Assembly: GCA_015680685.1 (NCBI GenBank) | Contig: MNCI01001480.1 | Span: 40,920-80,119 of the forward strand | From: Gnetum montanum | Taxonomy: Eukaryota; Streptophyta; Gnetopsida; Gnetales; Gnetaceae | DNA length: 39,200 bases | Direction: 5' to 3' | In this document: one piece after another, positions 1 through 11,078 of the stretch | Layout of the letters: each line of letters opens with the position of its first letter | How positions within the stretch are numbered: the first letter of the stretch is position 1 | The notes under the pieces: model-generated | What the model was told of the DNA's origin: nothing | Databases searched by the model: none | What the model saw: only the letters and a program-made list of their open reading frames with translations | Program-made: the position numbers and the translations under genes

Positions 1-61
1 AGATAGTTACTCTCCATTGTTACATTATTTACTTTTGATTCATTCTGGGGAACCAGATTGC

Positions 62-1160
62 TTTAATGAAGTAATGTAGGTGAAAAATCATGTTAAGTAG
101 GAGTTGGCTATGAGAGATGAGATGAAGTCACTCTAGAAGAATATGACATAGACACTGACTAAGTTTCTAGAAGGAAAGAGGGCATTGTAGAATAAGGGGA
201 TGTATAGGATCGAGGAAGAACATGATGGTAGCAAAAGATACAAGGAAAGGTTAATAGTTATGGGTTTCCAATAGAAAAGAGGAATTGGATACATAGAGAT
301 TTTCTCTCTTGTAGTAAAGTTGACTACTATTAGATTAGTACTAAGTATTGTGGTTACTGGTGATTTGCATCTAGAGCAATTAGATGTCAAAAATTCTTTC
401 TTACATGGTGACCCAAATTCTATTTTTTGGTTGCTATCATTCCTTTGTATTCCTTAGAAGTTGAAGGTTTAAAACTTGAAGGGTCTAAAGTTGAAGGGAC
501 ACTATTTTCTCTTGTTGTTATTTGAAAGTTTGATGTATGCTATGATCTGTACTAGACCTGACATAGCACATGAAATAGAAGTTGTTAGTAGGTTCCTATA
601 TGATCTAGGAAGGGAGCATTGGTAAGTTGTAAAGTGGATCCTGAGATATCTAAAAGGAACTTTATGTATGACACTTTGTTTTAAAAGGAGTAGCATTACT
701 CTATAGAGTTTTTCTGATGTAGATTTGGGAGGTGATTTGTACAATAGGAAGAGCACGACTAGTTATATTTTCATTATGGGTAGTACTGCTATGAGTTTGA
801 TGTCTTGACTTTAGAGGAGCATTGCTCTCTCAACCATAGAAGCAAAATATATGGCTATATCAAAAGCTAGAAAGGAGATGATTTGGTTGAAGGATCTTCT
901 AAGAGAGTTAGGTAAGACATAAGACAATAGTGAGCTTTTTAGTGATAGTTAAAGTTCCATACATTTGGCTAGAGATCTAGTTTTTCATTCTAGATTAAAA
1001 CACATTTAGTTGAAATATCATCAGATCCATGAGTTGATAGATGATGGGACATTACTGCTGAGGATGATTCCTAGGTCAAAGATCCTTGTAGATATGTTGA
1101 CCAAGGTGTTCATCACTACTAAGCTAATGCTCTACATGACCTTAGCAGCCCTCTATGATT
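62..1160 (+). pseudogene. Ty1/Copia pol relic (RT N-terminal part fused to RNase H)
   Basis: Degraded Copia polyprotein. Conceptual translation from about 62 to 413 gives the start of a Copia reverse transcriptase, with recognisable stretches such as [30 protein letters not shown] and [14 protein letters not shown]. From about 526 it resumes at YAMICTRPDIAHEIEVVSRF, followed by RNase H (FSDVDLGGDLYNRKST, ALSTIEAKYMA, FHSRLKHI, VDMLTKV) and the short end of pol near 1160. The whole RT palm, including the YVDD catalytic box, is missing between the two parts. At least five in-frame stops (TAG or TGA) are present. The order RT, RNase H, polypurine tract, LTR is that of Ty1/Copia elements. The 5' part of the element lies outside the window or is lost. 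It is non-functional; lineage within Copia was not determined. Confidence 0.88.
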
Positions 1161-1241
1161 AGTGATGAGAAGGCACCATACTAGATGTTGATGGTGGACA
1201 TGGAAGAAGCAAGGTTGCAAGCAAAAGTTTTTTTTAGATCA

Positions 1242-1258
1242 ATCTCCAAGTGGGAGAT
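1242..1258 (+). other. Copia polypurine tract
   Basis: The sequence TCTCCAAGTGGGAGAT lies directly before the LTR start TGTTGGAG. CAAGTGGGAGA is the usual plus-strand priming tract of plant Copia elements, and its position right after the pol end supports the call. Confidence 0.8.
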
Positions 1259-1616
1259 TGTTGGAGTCATGTGATGAATAATTCAAATTCTATTTCTAGT
1301 TTTCTACCATTACATTGTACCATATTTTTAAGGGTTGACTGTTATAGAAGTTGAAGTGTTGATCATTACAGAAGTTGAAGGGTGCCCATTATAGAAGTTG
1401 AAGGGTCGATTGTTTCAATTATGGATGGTCTCTTTATTCATATTTATGTAAAATTCCAAAACTCTCTTGTAATTGTAATATGAAAAATATATAATGAAAC
1501 TCTAGTGCAACCATGAATGGATGGTGATCTTGCTAAACCATGAAAAATATGTTTGTTCTCTATGTGCTTGTTTTTCCTATTCTTGTTTTTTTTTTCACTT
1601 GATTCATTTCCTAACA
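1259..1616 (+). repeat. 3' LTR of the Copia relic (358 bp)
   Basis: It starts with TGTTGGAG after the polypurine tract and ends with TTCCTAACA, giving imperfect terminal inverted repeats of the TG...CA type. Inside, three copies of a unit around AGAAGTTGAAGGGT lie at about 1343-1406. The 3' part (about 1480-1560) has ATATATAATGAAA and a T-rich stretch compatible with transcript-end signals. The matching 5' LTR is not in the window, so a target duplication cannot be tested. The 3' border rests on the CTAACA terminus only. Confidence 0.75.
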
Positions 1617-2141
1617 TGTAAAATATCCAATTGCATGTTATTCATCTTTTAAAGTAGGTTATCTTTAAAATAGGAAGTGACTTGTGGTATAATTCACTTG
1701 GGTTATAGCATGTAGCTATGAGGTTTTCAGGGAGGAATTTTAACATTGATGCGAATAACTTGTAATTTTAATGCTATTATAGCCCACTCTTTTTTCTTAA
1801 TTAACTTCATTATGAAAACATTTTTAAGGATGTAAATATACCCAAGAGTCTTGATTCATGATGAAAATAAACTGAGGATAGCATCTGGATCATAAGACCT
1901 ATTTATTTTTCCATTGCCATAATGTACATCAATGTCAATGACATCCACTTGTTTGTAACTAGAATTTATCGCTAATGAACAATAAGGGCTTGGACAAGTA
2001 ATTTTATATACTCTAGATAATAGAGTCATGTAGTTTTGAAAGTAGAGGAAGTCTCAAAAATTTCCATTTTTTTGTTAAAATGTATAGCTTCTCTTAAATC
2101 ACTAGAACCTTATAAAGCCTACTCAATTAAATGGCCAAAAT
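1617..2141. other. AT-rich stretch without recognised features
   Basis: Between the Copia LTR and the Y1 ORF relic I see only AT-rich sequence with no long reading frame, RNA gene or repeat array. It may be decayed internal sequence of the Y1 element, but I found no motif that shows this. Confidence 0.4.
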
Positions 2142-2732
2142 GTGCCAACAAAAGCTAGTGTGATGAATACTAGTTTTTTTTTTTTACTTCATCTTAGTAG
2201 TGGTCTATTTAATGGTAATGATGATCATCATGATCATTGTGGTGATTGTGATGAGATCAAGGGTCATGTTATGAATTTTAATGCCATTGTTAGTAAGAGG
2301 AAGACTAATAATGATAATTTGTTTGATGATGATGATTATTAGGATAGTCATTGTGAGAAGATCATTATTGATATGAGCGAAGACATTGATAGTGATATGA
2401 TTTTTCAAAATTTTAAGATGCATGCTATTGATTATAGCAATAATTAATTTATGAAGTTTGTTGATGGATTTGACTATATTAGCTATAAAATGGTTGATCA
2501 GCATGAAGGCACTCTACATGGTGATGCTAATGATGAAAGGAATCTAAGTGGTAGACTTCCAAACACCAAGAATAAAATGATGAAGAAAAGGAAAAAGAAG
2601 AAAAGAAAGGATGTTGGATTAATAAAGCCTAATCTTTTTTTTTCTCATTATTTATTTCTTGTAGTTTTGAATCATCATGGGAATGCAAGGGAAGCATTCC
2701 AAGAAGATGCTCAAATTAAGAAATCATGGTAG
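2142..2732 (+). pseudogene. Unrecognised ORF relic in the 3' part of element Y1
   Basis: One reading frame runs 197 codons with only two in-frame stops (TAG at 2340, TAA near 2448). It encodes a hydrophobic and serine start, then an Asp/His-rich part (GNDDHHDHCGDCDE, DDDDY), then acidic segments (DMSEDIDSDM) and a strongly basic block (KNKMMKKRKKKKRKD) like a nuclear localisation signal. It sits about 190 bp upstream of the polypurine tract and LTR of Y1, so it is most likely the last ORF, or pol tail, of that retrotransposon. I do not recognise the family. The acidic-then-basic composition could suggest a nucleic-acid or chromatin contact, but that is only inference. Confidence 0.4.
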
Positions 2733-2924
2733 GGCATGAGGACAAGCCTTCATGAGAAAAGAAATCTCAAAACCAAAATCTCACATAATACTCATTCTCA
2801 TGTTTGTAATGCATTGTGTCACGATTATTGTACTAAGTGTGATGACCTTGAGTCATGAGGACATGGTGCCTTCCAGCTTGTGAAAGATCATGAAACATGA
2901 AATTTTTAAGGATGGGAGAGTTAG
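2733..2924 (+). other. 3' internal end and polypurine tract of element Y1
   Basis: Noncoding end of Y1, closing with TTTTTAAGGATGGGAGAGTTAG just before the LTR. Reverse-complemented, the segment aligns with 8503-8690, where the equivalent end reads AAGGGTGGGAGAGCTAG. Shared phrases include GGTGCCTTCCAGCTTGTGAA. The purine-rich GGATGGGAGAG is the plus-strand primer expected of a Ty3/Gypsy-type element. Confidence 0.7.
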
Positions 2925-4246
2925 TGTAGGGATACCTCTTCTGATCCTCTTGTTCTATCCTACATGTATGTTTTGTAGGTTTTGAACTTGAAGAAGACAC
3001 CTTGAGAGGCTAGGATATGTCTTTGCTAGGACCTAGAGGTGATAGGAGACATCACCCAACCTTTGTGTAATCCTGAATGTATCTTGGAGGAGTGTGTCCT
3101 ATTAGTGCATGTGTATTTTTATGTTGACTTTGTTGATGATGCCTCATGGATGTTTTGGCATGTTTGGGGATGTTTTGGAATCAATTTGATGAGTTTATAG
3201 GGTTTCATGATCTATGGGAACTTGTTTAGAGTTATCTAGAGGTTCCTACCCTCAAAACAAGCATTTTCATATTTAGCTCTAGTAGGTGAGATATCTCAAC
3301 TACATCTAAGATGTCTTAGCTGCATTCAAGATGTCCTAGGTAAGACATCTCCTGCAAGACATCTTATATAATATGTCTTAGGCAAGACATATTGACATTG
3401 AAGGAGACATTTTGGAAAAATAGTAGGCATCTTTCCTTAAGAGTTGGGTTGACTCAAAGACATCTTGGAAAGGTCAAAGATAACTTGAACGAGTAAGAAA
3501 AATTCTAAAAGTGGCTATTTTAATTTAGGAAATAGTAGAAGGAGATATGAAAGGATGAGAATTAGTGATAAGAGGTAAGAGAGGATGGAAAACAATGTAA
3601 GACCTTCAAGTAAAGCTTGGGGAAAATTTTCTAGGATTTTTCTTGTCTTATTTTTAATATAATTACGATATGTGTTTCATATTAGTGTGTGAAAGAAAAT
3701 ACCAAGAGGTATGGGTAGAAAATATTTAGAAAAAGGATCAAGAGCATTAGAGAGCTCTTGAGGAAGGAGAGCTTGTGTATGAAAATTAAGTGAAAGACAA
3801 GGAAGTGCACTTGAGAGAGATTAAGGAAATCTTCTATAAGTGTCTTGTCTTGAGATTTGACTCCATGGTAACCAATTGATAATTGAGAGGGGACAAGTGA
3901 GACCTCTAAGATCCTTGGGAGAGTTGTGATTTGAGCTTGGCTTCTCATATTTGATGTCCTATTTTCTCTATAATTTAAAGGTTTTCTTAATATAAAGAAG
4001 ATTTCTCCATTTTATTATGTTGTGAGTTGTGAGTTGAGATTTCTATTTTCTATAATAAATCTCCTCATATCTTGGTTTACCTTGGTATTTTGTTCCTATT
4101 TCTAATGAATGTATTTGACCATTTGGCTCTTCTATTGTTTAGCATTTCATAGGTGATGATTCTCCAAGGTTAGCATAAGATTTTTTTGCAAACCTATTGA
4201 AGGTCACAACTAGAAGAATTTATCAATGTTTCTGACATTGACACAT
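2925..4246 (+). repeat. 3' LTR of element Y1 (about 1.3 kb)
   Basis: It starts TGTAGGGATACC directly after the polypurine tract. It is homologous along most of its length to the inverted copy at about 7540-8502, with shared stretches such as ATGTTTTGTAGGTTT, ATGGATGTTTTGGCATGTTT and TAAGTGTCTTGTCTTGAG. At 3290-3400 it carries a cluster of GATGTC/GACATC words. The start is well supported. The 3' end (TGACATTGACA near 4246) is a guess from the TG...CA rule, because similarity with Y2 fades after about 4022. The element is oriented left to right and its 5' half is missing. Confidence 0.65.
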
Positions 4247-5946
4247 CAATGATCACCATCTCTTTTTCATTCTTGGCATCTTGAAATTTTTTGTAAAGTT
4301 GCTAAAAAGCTTCACCTATTATGAGCTATGGCCTAAGAATGGATGGGTTAGATAAGTGGATTCTAAGTTCTAAAACCTTAGTTGCCAACCACCGGTTGCT
4401 AATTGTATCCTCCTTGAGATACACATTGGTAATGAGTAACTTACTCATTCTCTCTAGCAGCTATGACTAGGTAGCTAAAATGTCTTCTAAGAGACTGAAG
4501 ATCTTTGGAATCAATTGCCTAGCTTCAACCAATTTCTCTAACACTTCTTTGTGCTATGCTACGCTCATCCCCTTACTCCCTACTTTTTTTGATACTTGAA
4601 CATCTACCATGGAAACAACATTAAGAATAAATACTATAGGAGCACTTAGAGCTTCTCCAATTCTATCTACTATCATCTTTGCTATAGTGTGTTGGTCTTT
4701 GTGTGTCATGAATAGGATTTTTGTTCTTTCTCCCTCTAGCATAATAGAAAAGGCTGCTACATTACCAAATATTTTAGGAAATGCTTGTTCTAGAATGCAC
4801 ACAGTGACTTCTTTGACATTAGTATTGGAGTGAATAGGAGCTTGGTATCTTCATGAGGAGAATAGTAGGGCCATTTCATCCACTGACCAGCCAATGATTT
4901 TTGCAAGCTCACTTAGGTCACTCATAACTGAATGGTACATAGAAGGTTCAGCATCACCTTAGAAGGCTTGTTATTATAGTTGTTATTACCTAATATTCCT
5001 TAGGCACTTAGTAGCTACGATCATTTTTTTGTGTTACCTTTGGTGCTGCAAGTGGTGGTGTGGGTGGAAACTCTTCGTTTTGAAGCTTAACAAGTGCTTT
5101 TTCCTTTATCATCTACTACCATGGTGTAGTAGGAGCCTTGCAGATCACATCATTCATATAACATGATATACCTCATCTTTAGAATATTTTTTGATAAGGT
5201 AGAAAAAAGAGAATATCTTCCTACCCTTCTTATTTTTCTTAAATCATTTCTCGATATATAGAATGATGAACTGGGAAAGGTTAACCTAGAACTTTTTACT
5301 AAGAGCCTTCAAGGAGAAGGTAGTTACCTTGCTTGGTCTCATCATGGAATTGAGATGATAGGCCATGATCTTGAGGTAAGATTTCTCTACCTTGGTTAGG
5401 GCATTGTAATCATAATGGTTCACTCCAAAGCATTACTAAACCTATTCTTTCTTTGCCTTAGGATCTACTTGTGTTGAAATCTTTTCTAGCTTTTCTCTAG
5501 AGGTTGAAAACTCAAGGACCTCCATGATAGCTTCAATTAAGTAGAATATGATGATATCTTTGATCTTGATTCATGTACCATGATCCACCAGTGGAGAGAA
5601 TGAACCATAGCAGAGATCCTTGTATTTAAGTTTTGATCTCCTCTAGTGCTAACTCTAGGAAAGATCCAAAGTTTAGCTCCTGAGGAATTAAGTTCTAAAC
5701 TTCTTTATTTTATATATTCTCTAGGTAGGATTATATAAGCATGACCTCTAGATTGGGTTGTGGTCTTGGGACCTCATCTTGCTTGGATTGTTCTATTCCA
5801 GGAGTGAAAATCTGACAAATAGATTCCACCTTAGTTTCCTCATGGAAGGGCTTGGTAGCATGAGTTCCCTCGGTAGCTTGCTCTTTATGTTGTTATTATT
5901 ATTTCCTTCCTCCATGAGGTCATTTATTTTGGGGCTACGATGACCA
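4247..5946 (-). pseudogene. ORF X relic of Athila-like fragment X1, C-terminally truncated
   Basis: Read on the minus strand from a possible Met at 5946, this aligns region by region with ORF X of element E1. Matching stretches are MEVLEFSTSREK with ILEVLNLSNIGPK, KSYLKIMAYH with RIYFKIGTYH, and LSELAKIIGWS with LWAIAEIVSWGS. It therefore contains the part that resembles the putative plant transposon protein domain of Athila/Tat accessory ORFs, and the start of the downstream region. Many stops and shifts are present. It ends at the Y1 LTR border, so the coiled-coil and proline-rich C-terminus are lost. The longest open piece is 4554-4802. Function is unknown. Confidence 0.6.
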
Positions 5947-6409
5947 TACTACCTATAATCCTATTTTTGGCATTAGCTGTGATTACAAATATAACCCTAG
6001 ATCAATTATTTGAGTATAATCTCCATATATAGAAAAACCTTTTAGTTGTTCAATAGGGTTAAGTTTTTATTTAGTGATTTCATGCTTATGAAAATATTTT
6101 ATTATTATGTTATTCCTACTTCAATGGGGGTTAATTATTGGTATTAATTCTTTAGATTATTTTTAATATTATTTTAATATCTTATTTGTGAGGTCTTAGA
6201 AAAAATTTAAAAAAATTTTATGTCAAAATATAGTGTTTGATATTCCCATGATTTAAAGCATGCTTTAGAAGCTTGAGGATTGAAGAATAGGTGAAAATTA
6301 ATAAGTGATGAGAAAGTTAATGGCTCTTGGAAGGCTCTAAGTTCTAAAAATTATGAAAAATGCCCTTGTGTTTCAAGAAAAATGTAAACAATCAGCTAAG
6401 TACTATGTG

Positions 6410-6483
6410 TATTTATAGTATTTTTGCACTATGTCGATGGAGATGCATTGACATATTTGACTATGTTGATGGAGATGCATCAA
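6410..6483 (-). promoter_or_regulatory. TATA box with upstream tandem repeat, before ORF X of X1
   Basis: On the minus strand CTATAAATA lies at 6410-6418, about 470 nt upstream of the presumed ORF X start (5946). Just upstream of it are two 24-bp units (6428-6451 and 6460-6483, 32-bp period) that match at 21 of 24 positions, each with the core GATGGAGATGCAT on the plus strand. E1 has the same layout: TATA about 485 nt upstream of ORF X, preceded by palindromic repeats. Promoter function is inferred from this arrangement. Confidence 0.45.
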
Positions 6484-7380
6484 TGCAATCATTTATAACA
6501 TTTTTTAACTTTGAAGTATAATGAATTGTAAAATACTTTGAGATTGAAACAAGAGCTAAATGAAAGTAAAAAATTTGGGAAGATAAGATAATAAAATCTT
6601 AGGAGGCTTTCGTTCAAGAATTGAAGTAAATTGAGCAAATGAAGTAAGAAAAAAGGAGATGTTTTGTAAGCTAAATTAGCAAAAAAAAAACTTGGACAAT
6701 GTTTTTATCAAGTGTTTTTTGACCAAATTGATGCCTATGATTATGGGGCTTAAACTAAAGGGAACCAAAAGATATGCAAGTGGGTCTTCCCAAAGTAGGC
6801 TTATGGCTAAAAATTCCCTTGTAGAATCTCATCACAAGGAGTTCATAGGTACTATAAATGATGAATAATTACATAGGTTAAAAATCATACCCACATAAAG
6901 AATTGTCTTAGGATCATGTAATCTACAAAATGAAACTAATAGTTGACCATAGTATGGAATAGTGAGATGAGAAAATGAAGAGCTAGAATGGTAGAGAGAG
7001 ATCAAGATAGAAGAATTTGAATCATAACCACAAGAGATCCTTTTGTGAAAGTGTGATAGGATTATCTTGATAATAGTTTATTCTAAGTCTATACCAAGTT
7101 CATACCATTTTCAATGGTGTCACATTGATGTGTTCCTCCTATTCTATCATCACGTGTCAACAAAAACCATAAAGAATGATCATCACTCCAAGAAAGAAGA
7201 AAAGAGAAGAAGGGAGTATTATAAGATTATTTAGAAAGAAATTTAGGCCTTAGTTAGATGGGTGTTTTTAGTCATGGATAACATATCTTTGTAGCCCCAT
7301 AACTAGTTCTTGTATCCCAAGAGATCTTCATATGTGTGTTTTTATTATTATTATTCTTATTGTAATTTTTTTGGTTTCTT
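6484..7380 (-). other. Conserved noncoding segment ('region A') of fragment X1
   Basis: No coding potential. It holds two short blocks also found in E1 and E2: one around TCTTCCCAAAGTAGGCTTAT at 6785-6804 and one around CATGGATAACATATCTTTG at 7273-7318. A shared T-rich and TTATTATTATT stretch follows at 7338-7378. Order and orientation match region A of E1 (15170-16800) and E2 (31398-32688). The right border with the Y2 LTR is not sharp. Confidence 0.5.
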
Positions 7381-7539
7381 TTTTAAACTTAGAATCACAA
7401 ATTACAAAGACATACATCCTTTTATGATTTACAAGATGAACAATGATATGTTTCATGAGGAGCTAGTATAGGTATGGCATCTCAATATACCCTAATAGGA
7501 TTAATTCCACAACTTCCATGAAAATCTAGCTTAGAAAAC

Positions 7540-8502
7540 AAAAATAACATAATGTAATAGATAAATATTTTCTTTTATTAAGAAAATTCTCAAAATACAT
7601 AAAAAATACATCAATATGAGGATCGAAGATCAACTAATAACTATCCTAAGAATCTTAGAGGCCATACTTGTAGCCTCTCAATCCTCAATAGTTCACAATG
7701 GAGCTTAAGCTCAAGACAAGACACTTATAAGAGATTTCCTCAACCTCTTTCAAGTGCTCTCCCTTACCTCTCATTCAATTTTCTTGCACAAGATTTCCTT
7801 CCTTAACTCTCATGAGCTTTCTCTCCTACTCATGGCTAGGGTTATGCTCTTAAATGTTTGACATTTGGCACTTTGACATCAACAATGATGAATTACATTA
7901 ATATTTATAATAAATTGGAAGATAATAATCCTAGAAATATTTCCTCAACTCAACTTGAGGTTCTTTAGATGTTTTCTAAGTCTTCTCACCTTCTTCCTAG
8001 TTGTTTCCATCTTTCTTTTGCTATTTCTCAAATTAGGATAAGCATTTTTGGAAGTTTCCCCATCTTTCTAGGTTGTTTCTAACTTTGCTGGGATGCACCT
8101 TATGAAAATCTAGCTCTTGGTTGGAACATCTACTATCTTTCTGTGATGTCCCATTTGATCCTAGGACATGCCAAATTTGAGTGGAACATCTTAGCTAGGA
8201 TGTTCCAATTTATAGTGGGACATCCCACCTATAGGGACCAAATACAAAAATGCTTATTTTGATGTCTAAAACTTCTAGATATCTTTGAACAAGTCATCAT
8301 AGACTATGGATTCCCCTAAACTCATCAAAATGAGTGCAAAATACCACAAAACATGCCAAAACATCCATGAATCATCATCAACAAAATCAACACAAGAAGA
8401 CACACATTAGCAAGACACACTTGTCCACATCTTCTTCAAGCCTGAAACCTACAAAACATTCATGTAGGGTAGACCAAGGGAATTGGAAGATGTGTTTCTA
8501 CA
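7540..8502 (-). repeat. LTR of element Y2, inverted relative to Y1
   Basis: The reverse complement starts TGTAGAAACACATC at 8502 and follows the Y1 LTR for about 950 bp, down to the shared ATTATGTT near 7550. Gene-like phrases such as TAAGTGTCTTGTCTTGAG are common to both. It carries its own diverged GATGTCC/GGACATC cluster at about 8130-8225. The low-coordinate end is uncertain (7380-7550). Confidence 0.65.
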
Positions 8503-8790
8503 CTAGCTCTCCCACCCTTAAAAATGTCATGCTTCATGACTTTTCACAAGCTGGAAGGCACCATGCCTCCATGTCTCAAGGCCATCACAACAATCATGAC
8601 TCAATGCATAACAACCATGAGAATAAGTATCATATGAGGTTTTGGTTTTGAACTTTCCTTGCTCATGGGGGCTTATTTTCATGCCACTATCATTTTAGTA
8701 CATGCTCAAGGTAGTCTAGTGCTTATAATTCAAGTTGGATTGATTCTACCATTAGCAACTTCCTGGTCATGATATTGACTTTTACTTAAT
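8503..8790 (-). other. 3' internal end of element Y2 with polypurine tract
   Basis: On the minus strand the polypurine tract AAGGGTGGGAGAGCTAG abuts the LTR. Further upstream the sequence aligns with 2690-2924 of Y1, including GGTGCCTTCCAGCTTGTGAA and TCTCATG blocks. Similarity is lost near 8690-8790, where plus-strand gag sequence of element Z begins. Only this 3' tip of Y2 remains. Confidence 0.55.
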
Positions 8791-10375
8791 ACTAAAAGAT
8801 GACTTGCAAAAAATGATAGCTAATGAGTATGTCCTAGACATTTCTAATCTAGTTAGGTCTTAGAACCAAAATATGCAGGTGTACAAAGACCCTTTGAATG
8901 CTAACAAAGACCAATATACAATAGACATATTTTTTGTATGTGATAAGCCCAAGCTCCCTAAGGGATTGCTCATGATTCGAGTACCTCCTCATCATGAGTA
9001 GACTTCTAGTTCTAGAAGTCCATTTGTTATAAGAATACCACCACCACCAACTCCTAAAGAACATTTCATCATTAGAGTATGATCATCCCCTACTAACCAA
9101 CCTATAGTTCCAACCAATAGACATTTCCCTGTAGTAGCCAATAATTCAACTTCATCACAACCAAATAACAAGTCATCTTAGAAATAGCATAATAAATCAA
9201 ATGCCAAGCCCAAAGCAAACAACACTAACCAACCAAAGATATGGAAGGAAGTAGGCCCAGCAAAGCCCACTCAATCTTAGCCATACCCATGAAATTCAAT
9301 GCACAAACTTCATTTATTAGTTGGCCTAGGGAAGATAGGCAAGAAAAAGAAAAGGGGACAAACAACAACCATTAAAACATGAGGTCAAGATCCTAGGTAG
9401 AATAGAGGAAGTTTAGGCTAACAAGATTGAGAAAACATTGGGTAATGATAAAGGCTTCCTCACTACCGTGGAGCAAGTTAAGCTCTCATTAAAATAGAAA
9501 AACACCTTGTTACGTTTGCATGACTTGGTCATGACCTCCCTTACCCACAATCAAGCATTACTCAAGATGATAACTTCCATTTTGGTGAGTGAGGATATCC
9601 ATACTAACAAAAAATTGATCCATGCAGTAATAGTACCATCCTCCTCCCAAAAAGAAAAGGTATCAATTTTTTTGAAATTTTGTGATAGTGAGGTAAAATC
9701 CAACCCTCAAAATGATGAAGTTTCTAAGGGCCCTCTCTTTATAATAATTAGAGTTGGTTGATATAGAGTTCATAGAGTACACATGGATGAAGGTGTGCTA
9801 CAAATGTTATATCCTTCCCTATCATTGAGCATTTAGGTTTGGTTGAACACATTCAAACTACCTTCACCCATGCACTCAAATCATTGAATGGATCACAAGT
9901 AGTAGTTACGGGTTTAATCATGTTGGATTTTGTGACTAGAGAAAAATTCCCTACAACTGCCTATTTTTTGATCATAGGGGAGACATCAAGCTTCACCCTA
10001 ATTTTAGAAAGGCCTTGGTTGGTTAAATTACAAGTGGTCTCCTCTTCAATCTAAGAGATCCATCTACCTTATGAGGGGGGCAAAATCATCATTCATGAGG
10101 ACAATGCAATTACTTTATCTATTAATAACATTGGCATAGAGCAAGAATCAGAAGTGGAGTTTCAAGAGGAAACTCCTATGATCATACCCAAAGTAGAAAG
10201 TATAAACATGACTAGTCAAGCCAATACCGCTAGCACTGGGACCACCAATCAAATGTGGGAGGAACTCCCATTCAATGTAGTGAGCCAAGGGAATGGAGAA
10301 TATAAGATCATGCAACAAAAATCATATAAGTTCCCTAATATTTTAAAGATTAGGAAGCAATTGCATAATTAAATG
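8767..10375 (+). pseudogene. gag C-terminus and aspartic protease of Tat-like Ty3/Gypsy element Z
   Basis: The first part reads GHDIDFYLILKDDLQKMIAN, the segment found in plant Gypsy gag next to the GHDTE.CW motif, followed by a proline-rich linker (IRIPPPPTPKEH) and lysine/asparagine-rich sequence. From 9507 comes the protease: PLFIIIRVG, then the presumed active-site loop VHMDEGV, where D-S/T-G would be usual, and the flap and C-terminal part (9839-10054) with FLIIGETSSFTLILERPWL, the hallmark ILGRPWL. One frameshift lies between 9761 and 9839 and several stops are present. The RT that should follow is 12.9 kb downstream (23234 onward), because minus-strand material was inserted between them. 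Confidence 0.75.
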
Positions 10376-10832
10376 TTTACTCATTCCCTTGTCCAGTTTA
10401 GTCAATAGCCTTTTTTTAGCTCCATTTACTCATCTACATTATTAGCTTATGTTTTTCATCTTATTACATGATGTTTATTTATTTTTCATATTACATTATT
10501 TTATATTCTCATGTTGATTTTTACAATTTATGTTTTTCTTTTGTGTTTATGTAAAAATTACAAAATAAAAAAATAGAAAACATAAAATCCCATAAAAAAT
10601 TATAAAACATAAAAAAGCCAAAAATATTTTCAATCAAAACTAGCGTGGTAGCCATAGCCACACAGTGTGGTAGTAATGAAAAAAAATAAACATCCCATAA
10701 TCATAGTTACATAGTGTAATAACTAACAATGAAAATAGTTCATAGCCTCAAAACCTATGGCAAAATCTACTAAGAAACCATGTTACTATAGCCAAAACAA
10801 CAAAAACATAACATGTGTAACAATATGTAAAG
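10376..10832. other. AT-rich flank between Z protease and X3
   Basis: No ORF or RNA gene seen. It contains A/T runs and one short inverted word pair (GTGGTAGCCATAGCCACAC at about 10645). On the minus strand it is the 3' flank of the X3 ORF. I looked for the GTCGTGGGGG polypurine motif or the TGATGAGT LTR start of the E1/E2 family and found neither. Confidence 0.4.
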
Positions 10833-11073
10833 CTAGGTTAGAGGAGGAGGTGGAGGAACATCATGTACACCATTTCCATTGCCATGACCATTGCTTAGGG
10901 CCTATAAATAAGAAATTTGTACCAACAATTAGTAAGTAGGATATCAATAAAATACAATCATGAAACAACAAAACATATGAACCAAAAAAAACTATAATAT
11001 GGAAAATGTAGAACATGTTCATCCAAACATCAAGAGATTCTAGAGAAATATCCTCATGAGTAAAGTTTTGTAG
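10833..11073 (-). pseudogene. 3' end of ORF X copy X3 (cut from its body by E1)
   Basis: The minus strand ends in VHDVPPPPPLT and a stop at 10833-10835, matching the C-terminus of ORF X in E1 (MEEPPPPGTT, stop). Upstream, near the insertion point, a frame reads NFTHEDISLESLDVW. The two parts are separated by sequence that ends TTACTAATTG...TTATTTATAG before GCCCTAAGC, so an intron acceptor at about 10902 is possible. The rest of X3 resumes at 19739, beyond E1. Confidence 0.5.
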
Positions 11074-11078
11074 ACTAG
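11074..11078. repeat. Target-site duplication of E1, left copy (ACTAG)
   Basis: ACTAG directly before the LTR terminus TGATGAGT at 11079. The same five bases follow the other LTR at 19734-19738. Confidence 0.92.

Noticed and set aside
133-756. Minus-strand open frames over the Copia relic
   Set aside because: The plus strand carries the recognisable RT and RNase H motifs; the minus frames have no homology.
8334-8651. His/Asn/Ser-rich plus-strand frame of 105 codons
   Set aside because: It spans the border of the Y2 LTR and its internal end, both read on the minus strand. The composition comes from the noncoding repeat.
10380-10832. LTR of element Z or 3' LTR of X3
   Set aside because: No TG...CA termini with inverted repeats, no polypurine tract and no second copy in the window.
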